The notes under the pieces: model-generated
Told to the model about the DNA's origin: nothing
What the model saw: only the letters and a program-made list of their open reading frames with translations
Database searches by the model: none
Program-made: the position numbers and the translations under genes
In this document: one piece after another, positions 1 to 7,312 of the stretch
How the letters are laid out: the number at the start of each line of letters is the position of its first letter
Numbering within the stretch: the first letter of the stretch is position 1
Source of the DNA: Mycobacterium sp. 852013-51886_SCH5428379
GTDB lineage: Bacteria > Actinomycetota > Actinomycetes > Mycobacteriales > Mycobacteriaceae
Direction of reading: 5' to 3'
DNA: 64,000 bases
Assembly: GCF_001665575.1 (NCBI RefSeq)
Contig: NZ_LZSU01000030.1
Location: 83,243 to 147,242 of the forward strand

Positions 1-737
1 CGGACATCGATAACGAACCGCGACCCGGAGCGGGCCGTGTTCACGGCACCGCGCCGCTCCTTGTGCTGGATCGCCTTGCGGCTCAAGCCGAACACGTCGT
101 CAGCGGTCGAGAACTCGAGGGTGCCGGCGTTTGACACCGCGCATCGATAGCCCAGGCTCACAACGAGTTCCGCGACATCTTCTGCCAGCTGCTCGCTCGC
201 CACGCGGAGCTGAACGCCGCCGTCCTCGGTGACGGTGCCGTCGACATCCAGCAGTCCTGCCAGCAGGGCACGGCGCTGCGATTCCGACGCCCGCAGGTAG
301 TCCATCGGGATGTGCTTGTGACCGAGCGGAACCCTGGAGGCGTCACCGCCTTCGCCCTCGACGCGCATCTGCACCTCGGGATCGGCACTACCGGCGCCCA
401 GCCACGTTCCCAGCGTGTACGGCGGCACCGGCAGATCGCGCTCCGGCGCGTGCAGCGGTGTCGCGTTGACGACGACGTGGTCGTCCGCGAGGGTCGCCGC
501 AATCTCCTCAGTGGTGTGGATGGCGCCAGATGTCAGCCACTGATGCTCCGCATCCGCAACCAGGACCGTGCCGTCGGAGAACTCGACCTCGTAGCACGGC
601 CGGCCGACCATCACGTCCGTCGCCGCCACCACCCGCGTCGGCCTACCGTCCGCGCCGATCAGCCAATCCCCCACGGCGACCTCGCCCATGGTGGTCCAGC
701 CGTCCGGCGTGGGCAGCGGCGTATCCGTCTTCAGCGC
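1..737 (-). mobile_element. Intein inserted in the DnaB Walker A motif, with decayed LAGLIDADG endonuclease (partial)
   Basis: After extein ...ARPGMGK the protein continues ALKTDTPLPTP, a typical intein start, then GWTTMGEVAVGDWLIG and a block B-like stretch ending DAEHQWLTSG. Further on, LGTWLGAGS resembles endonuclease block C and LLAGLLDVDGTV resembles block E. The block C acidic residue (usually GDG) is Ala here, so the nuclease is probably inactive. About 245 residues are visible; the window ends just before the expected block F and the C-terminal splice junction. The first residue is Ala rather than Cys/Ser and a Trp sits in block B, both reported for class 3 inteins, which use a block F cysteine; that residue is outside the window. 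Family class is inference. Confidence 0.9.
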
Positions 738-1436
738 CTTACCCATACCGGGCCTGGCCGCGATCACGACCATCTGGCCGGAGTGCAGACCGTTGGTCAA
801 CTCGTCGAGTTCGGTGAAGCCCGTCGGCACCCCGCGAGCCATCCCGCCCTGCGAGGCGATGGCGTCGATCTCGTCCATCGTCGGCTGCAGCAGGTTCTCG
901 AGGATCACGAAATCCTCGGTCGACCGCCGGTCCACCACGTCGTAGATCTCGGCCTGCGCGCGGTCGACGACGTCGGCCACCTCGGCACCCTCAGCGCCCG
1001 CGTAGCCGTACTGCACCACCCGGGTGCCCGCCTCGACCAGTCGGCGCAGCAATGCCTTCTCAGCGACGATCTGGGCGTAGAAACCGGCGTTGGCCGCCGT
1101 CGGCACCGTCGAGATCAGCGTGTGCAGATACGGCGCGCCACCGATGCGGCGCAGCAGCCCCCTGCGGTCGAGCTCGGCGGCCACGGTCACCGCGTCCGCC
1201 GGCTCCCCCCGCCCGTACAGATCGAGGATGGCGTCGTACACGTTCTGGTGCGCCGGCCGATAGAAATCGCCGGGCCGCAGCCGCTCGAGCACGTCGGCGA
1301 TCGCGTCCTTGCTGAGCAGCATGCCGCCGAGCACCGCCTGCTCCGCCGCGGCATCATGAGGTGGCTGACGACCGAACTCCTCGCTCGGAGGAGGTGCCTC
1401 CATGTCGGAATGACCGAGGTCGTCCACAACCGCCAC
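1..1436 (-). CDS. dnaB: Replicative DNA helicase DnaB, 5' part, interrupted by an intein (partial at window edge)
   Basis: DnaB is the hexameric replicative helicase that unwinds DNA ahead of the fork. The first 233 residues are extein: a short N-terminal tail, the N-terminal helical collar domain (with the typical stretch RLRPGDFYRPAHQNVYDAI), the linker, and the start of the RecA-like ATPase up to the Walker A loop GMGK. At that lysine the reading continues into an intein instead of the expected S/T-T-L. The GTG at 1434-1436 is chosen because the protein then starts MAVVDDL, as in other mycobacterial DnaB proteins; a purine-rich stretch lies just upstream. The gene runs off the left edge, so the C-terminal ATPase and any second intein are not visible. 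It lies downstream of rplI on the same strand but is separated from it by a terminator-like hairpin and about 450 bases. Confidence 0.95.
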   Translation of the reverse strand, partial: MAVVDDLGHSDMEAPPPSEEFGRQPPHDAAAEQAVLGGMLLSKDAIADVLERLRPGDFYRPAHQNVYDAILDLYGRGEPADAVTVAAELDRRGLLRRIGGAPYLHTLISTVPTAANAGFYAQIVAEKALLRRLVEAGTRVVQYGYAGAEGAEVADVVDRAQAEIYDVVDRRSTEDFVILENLLQPTMDEIDAIASQGGMARGVPTGFTELDELTNGLHSGQMVVIAARPGMGKALKTDTPLPTPDGWTTMGEVAVGDWLIGADGRPTRVVAATDVMVGRPCYEVEFSDGTVLVADAEHQWLTSGAIHTTEEIAATLADDHVVVNATPLHAPERDLPVPPYTLGTWLGAGSADPEVQMRVEGEGGDASRVPLGHKHIPMDYLRASESQRRALLAGLLDVDGTVTEDGGVQLRVASEQLAEDVAELVVSLGYRCAVSNAGTLEFSTADDVFGLSRKAIQHKERRGAVNTARSGSRFVIDV

Positions 1437-1885
1437 AGGGCCCCCTCCCAGGTCGAACGTCAGTTCGGTTCTCAGGTCGAAGCGACTGTAGATCAGCCCC
1501 CCGACATGTACCGCGACGGCTCACGCTAGGGCGTTGCTGAGCGGGTGTCCACGAGCTCCTGTTGATCGACCTGTGGACGGAGTGTGGATAGTGCAGGACA
1601 CCCATGTTGACTTGTTGGGGACAACCTGTGGATAACCGTTCGCTTTACGGCTATCACTGCAGATAAGCGCACTGTCGGGCGGGTATGGGACTGGGGATGG
1701 AAAATTCGCGGCGTGTCGCGTTCGGTTACGCTCCCGGGCGTGTTGTGTGACGACCGGGAAGCACCTGGGTTAACGGTTGGTTAGCTTCGCTGGATAACAC
1801 TCGGGCGTGCCGAGTTCGCCAGAAGACACGACAACGCCCGGGAGGGGAACGTAGGATTCCCCGCCCGGGCGTTGGACGTATCGAG
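1437..1885. other. dnaB-rplI intergenic region with DnaA-box-like cluster
   Basis: This 449-base stretch has no convincing gene. It holds a hairpin terminator at 1833-1873 and three same-orientation DnaA-box-like nonamers at 1572-1580 (TGTGGACGG), 1583-1591 (TGTGGATAG) and 1627-1635 (TGTGGATAA, perfect inverse of TTATCCACA). Their starts are 11 and 44 bases apart, which keeps them on one face of the helix. The dnaB promoter should lie here, but no clear -10/-35 pair was recognised. Confidence 0.55.
1833..1873 (-). terminator. Hairpin terminator after rplI
   Basis: A 17-base-pair inverted repeat with one mismatch and a 7-base loop (arms 1833-1849 and 1857-1873) starts 13 bases after the rplI stop. 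It has no long U tract on the minus strand, which is usual for mycobacterial hairpin terminators. It should separate the rpsF-ssb-rpsR-rplI operon from dnaB. Confidence 0.75.
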
Positions 1886-2341
1886 CTACTCGGCCACCAC
1901 GTTGACCGACACCGACGCCTCGACGGTCGGGTGCAGTCGCACGCTCACCGAGTGCGCCCCGAGGGACTTGATGTGCGCCTTGGGCAGGTGCACGGTCCGC
2001 TTGTCCAGGTTCGGCCCGCCGGCCTTCTTGATCGCGGCGACGACATCAGAAGCCGTCACCGAGCCGAAGAGCTTGCCGGTCTCCGCCGATGCGTTCACCG
2101 GCACCTCGACCGCATCCAGGTTCTGCAGCGCGGTCTTGATCTCGTTGGCGTGCTCGAGACCGCGGACGGTCTTCAGCTCGCGGGCCCGACGGATGTCATC
2201 GGCCTGACGCTGCGCGCCACGGCTGGCCACAATGGCCAGGCCGCGCGGCAGCAGGAAGTTGCGGCCGTAACCGTCCTTGACTTCCACGGTGTCACCGGGT
2301 TCACCCAGGTGGTCCACCTCGGCGGTCAGAATCAGCTTCAT
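1886..2341 (-). CDS. rplI: 50S ribosomal protein bL9
   Basis: The 151-residue product is ribosomal protein bL9, which binds domain V of 23S rRNA at the base of the L1 stalk. The start [19 protein letters not shown] and the motif [13 protein letters not shown] are diagnostic of the N-terminal RNA-binding domain. A long helix and the C-terminal domain (from about residue 80) follow. It is the last gene of the minus-strand rpsF-ssb-rpsR-rplI operon, 14 bases after rpsR, and is followed by a strong hairpin. Length is typical for the family. Confidence 0.97.
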   Translation of the reverse strand: MKLILTAEVDHLGEPGDTVEVKDGYGRNFLLPRGLAIVASRGAQRQADDIRRARELKTVRGLEHANEIKTALQNLDAVEVPVNASAETGKLFGSVTASDVVAAIKKAGGPNLDKRTVHLPKAHIKSLGAHSVSVRLHPTVEASVSVNVVAE

Positions 2342-2355
2342 GTCTCTATCTCCCC

Positions 2356-2616
2356 TTACCGCGTCGACGAACTGAACGGCAGCAGGGCGACCTCACGGGC
2401 GTTCTTCACCGCGACTGCGACGTCGCGCTGATGCTGCACACAGTTACCGGTGACGCGACGCGCACGGATCTTGCCGCGCTCGCTGATGTAGGTACGCAGC
2501 AGTGCGGTGTCCTTGTAATCGATGATCTGGTTCTTGCCCTTCTTGGAGCAGAACACGCACTTGCGGGTCTTGACCGGCTTCTCGGGCGCCGGCCTGCGCT
2601 TGTTGGTCTTGGCCAT
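2356..2616 (-). CDS. rpsR: 30S ribosomal protein bS18, Cys-containing form
   Basis: The 86-residue protein is bS18, a small-subunit protein that pairs with bS6 on the platform. The motif [17 protein letters not shown] and the downstream [11 protein letters not shown] show the family. The CxxC pair together with the later Cys and His marks the zinc-binding (C+) paralogue; mycobacteria often carry a second, Cys-free copy elsewhere that replaces it in low zinc, which cannot be seen here. It lies between ssb and rplI, in the same orientation, as in other mycobacteria. Confidence 0.96.
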   Translation of the reverse strand: MAKTNKRRPAPEKPVKTRKCVFCSKKGKNQIIDYKDTALLRTYISERGKIRARRVTGNCVQHQRDVAVAVKNAREVALLPFSSSTR

Positions 2617-2655
2617 CTTTGTTGAATCTCTTTCTCGGTGATGCTTGAAGTTGGA

Positions 2656-3165
2656 TCAGAAGGGCGGTTCGTCGTCCGCGCCGCTGAACGAACCCGACGC
2701 CGGGGCACTGCCCCACGGGTCTTCGGCCGGAGCCGACTGCGGGCTGCCGCCACCGCTGCGCGAACCGCCGCCGCCGAAGCCACCGCCTCCGCCGCCACTG
2801 CGGCTGGCCTTGTTGACCTTGGCGGTGGCGTAGCGCAGGGAGGGGCCGATCTCGTCGACCTCGACCTCGAACACGGTGCGCTTCTCACCCTCACGGGTTT
2901 CGAACGAACGCTGCTTGAGCCGTCCCGTCACGATCACGCGCGAGCCCCGGGTGAGGCTCTCGGCCACGTTCTCGGCCGCCTCGCGCCAGATGTTGCAGCG
3001 CAGGAACAGCGCTTCGCCGTCCTTCCACTCCGAGGTCTGGCGGTCGAAGATCCGCGGCGTCGACGCGACGGTGAAGTTCGCGACGGCGGCCCCGGACGGG
3101 GTGAAACGCAATTCGGGGTCGGCGGTCAGGTTTCCGACGACGGTGATGGTGGTGTCACCAGCCAC
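2656..3165 (-). CDS. ssb: Single-stranded DNA-binding protein SSB
   Basis: The 169-residue protein begins [21 protein letters not shown], the typical mycobacterial SSB start, and has an N-terminal OB fold (about residues 1-120). A Gly/Ser-rich flexible linker follows (about 120-155), and the acidic tip DDEPPF is the site that recruits partner proteins such as RecO, RecG and the clamp loader. It binds ssDNA as a tetramer at forks and repair sites. It sits between rpsF and rpsR in the conserved operon, so it is co-expressed with ribosomal proteins. Confidence 0.97.
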   Translation of the reverse strand: MAGDTTITVVGNLTADPELRFTPSGAAVANFTVASTPRIFDRQTSEWKDGEALFLRCNIWREAAENVAESLTRGSRVIVTGRLKQRSFETREGEKRTVFEVEVDEIGPSLRYATAKVNKASRSGGGGGGFGGGGSRSGGGSPQSAPAEDPWGSAPASGSFSGADDEPPF

Positions 3166-3252
3166 GATGTCCTCCTGGGATTCGGCGGTGTAGCGCGAGC
3201 ACTAGTCGCAGGTGAGCCTACGGAAGAGCTCTGACGCGCACGTCCGTTCGGG

Positions 3253-3543
3253 CTAGTGCTTGTCGGTCCGCATGACCTTGGTGCGCAGCACGGACTCGTT
3301 CAGACTGAGCTGACGGTCGAGCTCGGACACCGTGGCGGGCGCGGCCTTGACGTCGATGACGGCGTAGATGCCCTCGGCATGCTTCGCGATCTCGTACGCC
3401 AGGCGGCGGCGGCCCCAGATGTCGACCTTGTCGACGGTGCCACCGTCCTTGCGGATCACGTTGAGGAACGTGTCCAGCGACGGCGATACGGTGCGCTCGT
3501 CAAGTGTGGGATCGAGAATGATCATGATTTCGTATGGACGCAT
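3253..3543 (-). CDS. rpsF: 30S ribosomal protein bS6
   Basis: The 96-residue protein starts [12 protein letters not shown] and contains [10 protein letters not shown], both hallmarks of bS6, the partner of bS18 on the 30S platform. An in-frame start 12 codons upstream (MADTTIGG) is possible, but a near-perfect Shine-Dalgarno AGGAGGTGAT ends 9 bases before the ATG at 3541-3543, which decides the start. That site overlaps the stop codon of the upstream ABC ATPase gene. It is the first gene of the rpsF-ssb-rpsR-rplI operon; no separate promoter is evident between it and the importer genes, so read-through or a promoter inside the ATPase gene is likely. Confidence 0.96.
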   Translation of the reverse strand: MRPYEIMIILDPTLDERTVSPSLDTFLNVIRKDGGTVDKVDIWGRRRLAYEIAKHAEGIYAVIDVKAAPATVSELDRQLSLNESVLRTKVMRTDKH

Positions 3544-3552
3544 GAGTAACCC

Positions 3553-3562
3553 ATCACCTCCT
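3553..3562 (-). promoter_or_regulatory. Strong Shine-Dalgarno of rpsF overlapping the upstream stop codon
   Basis: The minus-strand sequence AGGAGGTGAT lies 9 bases before the rpsF ATG. Its first bases overlap the TAG stop of the ABC ATPase gene (3561-3563), which shows how tightly the importer and the ribosomal operon are joined. Confidence 0.85.
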
Positions 3563-4451
3563 ATGGTCGTGTCGGCCACGGTCGTTCCGTGACAGGAGGG
3601 TCGCCTGCGTCGGCAACCTGCCCAGGGTACATGTCGAGCCCCTGAGCTGCGAAATCGTGCGGGTCATCGCCAGGGTCATCGCCAGGGACGTAGTTCACCT
3701 GCGGCCGTCCGGTATCCGGATGCGTCCGCACACTGGCGGCCACGCCGTACACCCGCGCCAGCAGCTCCGCGGTCAGCACGGCCTCGGGCGGGCCGGCGGC
3801 CACCTCGCGGCCGTGTTGCAGCACGTGGATCCGGTCGCAGTAGTGCGCCGCGAGATTCAGGTCGTGCAGCGCGACGACCGCCGTGATGCCCAGCCGCCGC
3901 GGCAGGGCGAGCACCTCGAACTGGTGCCGGACGTCGAGATGATTGGTCGGTTCGTCGAGCACCAGCAGCCCGGGCTGTTGCGCCAGCGCCCTGGCGATCA
4001 GCACCCGCTGCCGTTCACCGCCCGACATCAACGCGAACGGCCGCTCGATGAGGTGCCCCGCGCCGACCATGCGCAGGCACTGCTCGACCACCACGCGATC
4101 CGAGGCGTCGTCGCGGGCGAACACCCGCTTGTACGGCGCCCGGCCCATCGCCACCACATCACGCACCCGCAGGTCGAAATCGCCTGTGCCGTCCTGCAAT
4201 ACCGCGGCCACCATCTTCGCCGACTGCCGCATCGGCACCGTCGCGACGTCGATCCCGTCGACAAACACCGCTCCGCTGACCGGCCGCAGGATCCGCACCA
4301 GGCTGCGCAGGAACGTCGACTTCCCGCTGCCGTTCGGGCCGACGATCCCGATCACCTCACCGGGTTCGGCGCGCACCGAGACATCGTCGATCACCCGCCG
4401 GCCGCCGAGTTCGACGCACACGCGGTCGGCGTGCAGGCGCGCGGCGTTCAT
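3561..4451 (-). CDS. ABC importer ATPase, BtuD/FecE type, probably cobalamin
   Basis: The 296-residue protein is the ATP-hydrolysing subunit of a class II importer. Walker A is GPNGSGKS, the signature is MSGGERQR, Walker B is LLVLDEP, and the H-loop is [14 protein letters not shown], as in BtuD/FecE/HmuV proteins. A Pro/Asp-rich tail of about 45 residues follows the core. The start overlaps the permease gene by 4 bases, so translation is probably coupled. By family alone it could serve a ferric siderophore or heme, but the transcript leader of the operon holds a cobalamin riboswitch, which makes corrinoid uptake the better call. Confidence 0.88.
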   Translation of the reverse strand: MNAARLHADRVCVELGGRRVIDDVSVRAEPGEVIGIVGPNGSGKSTFLRSLVRILRPVSGAVFVDGIDVATVPMRQSAKMVAAVLQDGTGDFDLRVRDVVAMGRAPYKRVFARDDASDRVVVEQCLRMVGAGHLIERPFALMSGGERQRVLIARALAQQPGLLVLDEPTNHLDVRHQFEVLALPRRLGITAVVALHDLNLAAHYCDRIHVLQHGREVAAGPPEAVLTAELLARVYGVAASVRTHPDTGRPQVNYVPGDDPGDDPHDFAAQGLDMYPGQVADAGDPPVTERPWPTRP

Positions 4452-5506
4452 GGTGTGCCGCCCGCGACGGCGCGTCGCGCCTCACGTCGGATCAGCCACA
4501 GGAAGAACGGTCCTCCGCACAGCGCGGTCAGCACTCCCACCGGAATCTCCTGCGGTGCGGCCAGGGTGCGTGCGGCGAGATCGGCCAGCACGAGAAAGCT
4601 CGCTCCCGCCAGGGCCGCGGCGGGCAGGGCGCGCCGGTGGTCGCTGCCGACCACCAGGCGCACCGCGTGGGGCAGGATCAGCCCGACGAAACCGATCGGC
4701 CCGCTGACCGCGACGAGGATGCCGGTCAGCAGCGATGCCAGCACGAAGGTCTGCGCGCGGAACCGGTCGACGTCCACACCCATCGTGGTGGCGGCCTCGT
4801 CTCCCGCGAGCAGCACGTTGAGCGTCCGGGCCTGGGCCAGCAGTACGACGATTCCGGCCAGCACCGCGCCGAGCGGCAGCCACAGCGCATCCCAGCTCGC
4901 TCCGCCGAGACCACCCAGCAGCCAGGTCAGCACCTGACGGGCCTGATCCCCGCTCTCGGCCATGATCAGCATGAGGCTCGTGACCGCGGACAGCACGTAG
5001 GCCACTGCCACGCCCGCGAGCACCAACCGCGTGGTGGTGATCTGGCCGCCCGCACGTGACAGCGTGTACACCAGCGCGAGCGCGGCGAGTGATCCCGCGA
5101 ACGCCGCCACCGACGTCGAGGCCGCGCCGAGAACCGTGGCGCCGGTGACGATGACTCCGACCGCCCCCACCGACGCCCCCGACGAGACGCCCAGCAGATA
5201 CGGATCGGCGAGCGGATTGCGCACCAGCGCCTGCAGTGTCATCCCGATGACCGCCAGTCCCGCGCCGACCACCGCGCCGAGCAGTACCCGCGGCCCACGC
5301 ACCTGGAGCACCACCGTCTCGACGTGCGGAGGCGCGGTGACGTCGACGAGCGTCGGCACCAACTGGTGTGCCAGGGTGCGTGCCACGTCGACGGGTGGGA
5401 TCGCGATCGACCCGATGGCCAGCCCCGCCAGGACGACGCCGCCCAGCAGCACCAGCAGCGCTGCGATGACCGACGAATAGCGCAGCCGCTCAGCCTCTTT
5501 GGTCAC
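4448..5506 (-). CDS. ABC importer permease, BtuC/FecCD family, probably cobalamin
   Basis: The 352-residue integral membrane protein belongs to the FecCD/BtuC family, which forms the homodimeric channel of class II importers. About ten hydrophobic segments are visible. Family motifs are the early RGPRVLLGAVVGAGLAVIG, NPLADPYLLGVSSGASVGA, and the coupling-helix region GPIGFVGLILPHAVR. It overlaps both its neighbours by 4 bases (substrate-binding protein upstream, ATPase downstream), so the three form a single translation-coupled unit. The substrate is inferred from the riboswitch in front of the operon, not from the permease sequence. Confidence 0.88.
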   Translation of the reverse strand: MTKEAERLRYSSVIAALLVLLGGVVLAGLAIGSIAIPPVDVARTLAHQLVPTLVDVTAPPHVETVVLQVRGPRVLLGAVVGAGLAVIGMTLQALVRNPLADPYLLGVSSGASVGAVGVIVTGATVLGAASTSVAAFAGSLAALALVYTLSRAGGQITTTRLVLAGVAVAYVLSAVTSLMLIMAESGDQARQVLTWLLGGLGGASWDALWLPLGAVLAGIVVLLAQARTLNVLLAGDEAATTMGVDVDRFRAQTFVLASLLTGILVAVSGPIGFVGLILPHAVRLVVGSDHRRALPAAALAGASFLVLADLAARTLAAPQEIPVGVLTALCGGPFFLWLIRREARRAVAGGTP

Positions 5507-6489
5507 CGAAAGCGGTCGGGGTGGAGTTGCCGTGCGAGTGTGTCCACGGCGTAGGGCGCCCGCACCCCGAGCACCGCGTCCTGCAGGGTCAGCACCGCGA
5601 ACCGGTCGTCGCGGATCGCGGGCACGCCGGCGAGTTCCGGCTTACTGCGCAGGTACTGCTTCTTCTCCTGCACCGGCGGAGTGCCGAAGTAGTCGTAGAT
5701 CACGATCACGTCGGGATCGGCGGCGAGCACCTGTTCCCACGACACATCGGCGAATGTCTCGGCCACATCACTGAAAACGTTGACGCCACCGGCCAATTCG
5801 ATGATCTCGTCACCGATGCCCTGTCCGCCCGCGGTGAACGCGGTCGCCTCACCACTGTCGTAGACGAAAACATTCTGGGGTGACACTCCCGCGACCTTGT
5901 CGTGCGCGGCGCTGACGCTGCTCTGCATGTCGCGCACCAGATCGTCGGCACGGTCATCGACGCCGAAGAATCCGGCGATGGTGTGGACCTCGCGGTAGAC
6001 GTCGTCCATCGTGATCGGGCTCGTCGCACAGTATTCGGGATTGAGATAGGAGGTGATGCTCGCATCGGTGAACGCCTGGCGCGAACGACCCTGGGCCTGG
6101 TCGAAGGCGCTGCTGTATCCGCCGTAGACGAAATCCGGTGCCAGCGCGAGGATCTGCTCGAATGAAGCGTCCTTGGCCGACAGCACCGGGATGGCCCGGT
6201 AGGCCTCCGCGAACCGGGGTAGCGGCGGGTTGTCGGGATAGACGCTGGCCACGATCGCGTCCTGCAGACCGAGAGCGAGCATGAGTTCCACGGACTGCTG
6301 GAAGTATCCGACCGCGCGGGTTGGCGGCCGGTCGACGGTCACCTCGACACCGCAGTTGTCCACGGTGACCGCGGACGCTTCGGGCGGTGGCGTCTCGGCG
6401 GCCCCGCTGCCCCCACATGCTGTGAGCACCATCAGGATCAGAGGGGTCAGTAGCGCAACGGCATACGGCTTCACATGCATCGGCTCCAT
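5503..6489 (-). CDS. ABC importer substrate-binding lipoprotein, BtuF/FepB type, probably cobalamin
   Basis: The protein is the surface-anchored binding component of the importer. It has a lipoprotein signal (hydrophobic stretch then lipobox LTAC-GG), and the two-lobe PeriBP fold joined by a helix, with motifs RAVGYFQQSVELMLALGL, LAPDFVYGG, GGVNVFSD and WEQVLAADPDVIVI. Two nearby ATGs (6487-6489 and 6478-6480) are possible starts; both keep the signal peptide. A longer in-frame reading to 6636 would run through the riboswitch and is rejected. The gene directly follows the riboswitch and a small hairpin that touches its start, so it is the regulated first gene of the importer operon. Confidence 0.87.
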   Translation of the reverse strand: MEPMHVKPYAVALLTPLILMVLTACGGSGAAETPPPEASAVTVDNCGVEVTVDRPPTRAVGYFQQSVELMLALGLQDAIVASVYPDNPPLPRFAEAYRAIPVLSAKDASFEQILALAPDFVYGGYSSAFDQAQGRSRQAFTDASITSYLNPEYCATSPITMDDVYREVHTIAGFFGVDDRADDLVRDMQSSVSAAHDKVAGVSPQNVFVYDSGEATAFTAGGQGIGDEIIELAGGVNVFSDVAETFADVSWEQVLAADPDVIVIYDYFGTPPVQEKKQYLRSKPELAGVPAIRDDRFAVLTLQDAVLGVRAPYAVDTLARQLHPDRFR

Positions 6490-6490
6490 C

Positions 6491-6508
6491 CGGGATGTCC
6501 ACGTCCCG
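6491..6508 (-). promoter_or_regulatory. Hairpin at the riboswitch exit, next to the importer start codon
   Basis: A 5-base-pair stem (CGGGA/TCCCG) with an 8-base loop ends one base before the ATG at 6489. It could hide the ribosome binding region when cobalamin is bound, giving translational control. This is inference from position. Confidence 0.4.
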
Positions 6509-6509
6509 A

Positions 6510-6655
6510 AGCGAGGTTCCGGTGGGGGCAGTATCTGACTCCCGGAACGTTCGCACGCTCCGGTCACAGTGGCGGGACCGCGCCGGACTCGCACCGGCTT
6601 CCTGCTCGACCATCGGAGCCGGTCGTCGACCGGCACTGCTGACCCTAGACGACGG
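6510..6655 (-). ncRNA. Cobalamin (B12) riboswitch
   Basis: Read on the minus strand, this leader has the conserved parts of the cobalamin aptamer in order: GGAAGCCGGTG, then TCCGGCGCGGTCCCGCCACTG ending in the B12 box (around 6564-6577), then GAGTCAGATACTGCC (6527-6541) closing the core. It lies between the DJ-1-family gene and the importer, in the importer direction. B12 riboswitches turn off their genes when adenosyl- or related cobalamin is plentiful. The outer limits given here are approximate. Confidence 0.92.
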
Positions 6656-6672
6656 GGCGCGCCGCGGCAGCC

Positions 6673-7311
6673 TCAGGCCCGATCGCGGTAGTACTCCCCC
6701 GCCAGGTCGACGACCGCCGGCGAGGCCTTGGCCATCGCCCCCGCGTCGAACGGCGGTTGCGGGTCGTACTCGATCATCAGCTGGCTGGCCTCGGCGGCGT
6801 CGTGGCCGACCAGCAGTTCGAGCAGCCGCAGCGCCATGTCGATACCGCTCGATACGCCCGCGGCCGTGATGATCCGTTCCGGCAGGTGCTCGACGACACG
6901 TTCGGCGACGTAGCTGGGACCCAGTGTTTCGAACAGCTCGACGGCCCGCCAGTGGGTCGTTGCGGTCAGCCCGGTCAGCAATCCCGCCGCTGCGAGCAGC
7001 AGGCTGCCGGTGCACACCGAAGTGGTGAACGTCGACTGGGTGTGGGCAGTGCGGATCCAGCCGAGAAGTTCCTCGTCGTCGAGCAGCGTGCGGGTGCCGA
7101 TCCCGCCGGGCACCACGACGACGTCGGGACGGGGAACCTCGGCGAAGGTCGCGTCAACGGTCAGGCCCAGCATTCCGTTGTCGCTGCGCACTTCCCCGCG
7201 GCGGTGGCCGACGAATACGACGTCGATCGTCGGGACGCGCTGCAGCACGTCGTAGGGACCGACGGCGTCCAGCGCGGTCAAGCGGGGGAACAGCGGGATC
7301 GCGATCTGCAT
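6673..7311 (-). CDS. DJ-1/PfpI family protein (GlxA/isonitrile hydratase-like)
   Basis: The 212-residue protein has the DJ-1/PfpI fold. It starts MQIAIPLFPRLTALDAVGPYDVL, and the nucleophile-elbow region is TTSVCTGSLLLAAAGLL followed by THW, the arrangement found in isonitrile hydratases and in the N-terminal domain of GlxA-type regulators. No AraC-type DNA-binding domain follows, so an enzyme role is more likely than regulation; the true substrate is unknown. It begins 1 base after the stop of the upstream membrane protein gene and is followed by the riboswitch. Confidence 0.8.
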   Translation of the reverse strand: MQIAIPLFPRLTALDAVGPYDVLQRVPTIDVVFVGHRRGEVRSDNGMLGLTVDATFAEVPRPDVVVVPGGIGTRTLLDDEELLGWIRTAHTQSTFTTSVCTGSLLLAAAGLLTGLTATTHWRAVELFETLGPSYVAERVVEHLPERIITAAGVSSGIDMALRLLELLVGHDAAEASQLMIEYDPQPPFDAGAMAKASPAVVDLAGEYYRDRA

Positions 7312-7312
7312 G

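Noticed and set aside
312..1529. 405-codon plus-strand frame opposite dnaB
   Set aside because: dnaB and its intein are clearly encoded on the minus strand in this region.
3561..6489. Ferric-siderophore importer as the call for the three ABC genes
   Set aside because: Family similarity allows it, but the cobalamin riboswitch in the leader makes corrinoids the better substrate.
5503..6636. Longer 377-codon reading of the substrate-binding protein
   Set aside because: The extra N-terminus is the translated riboswitch; the signal peptide begins near 6489/6480.
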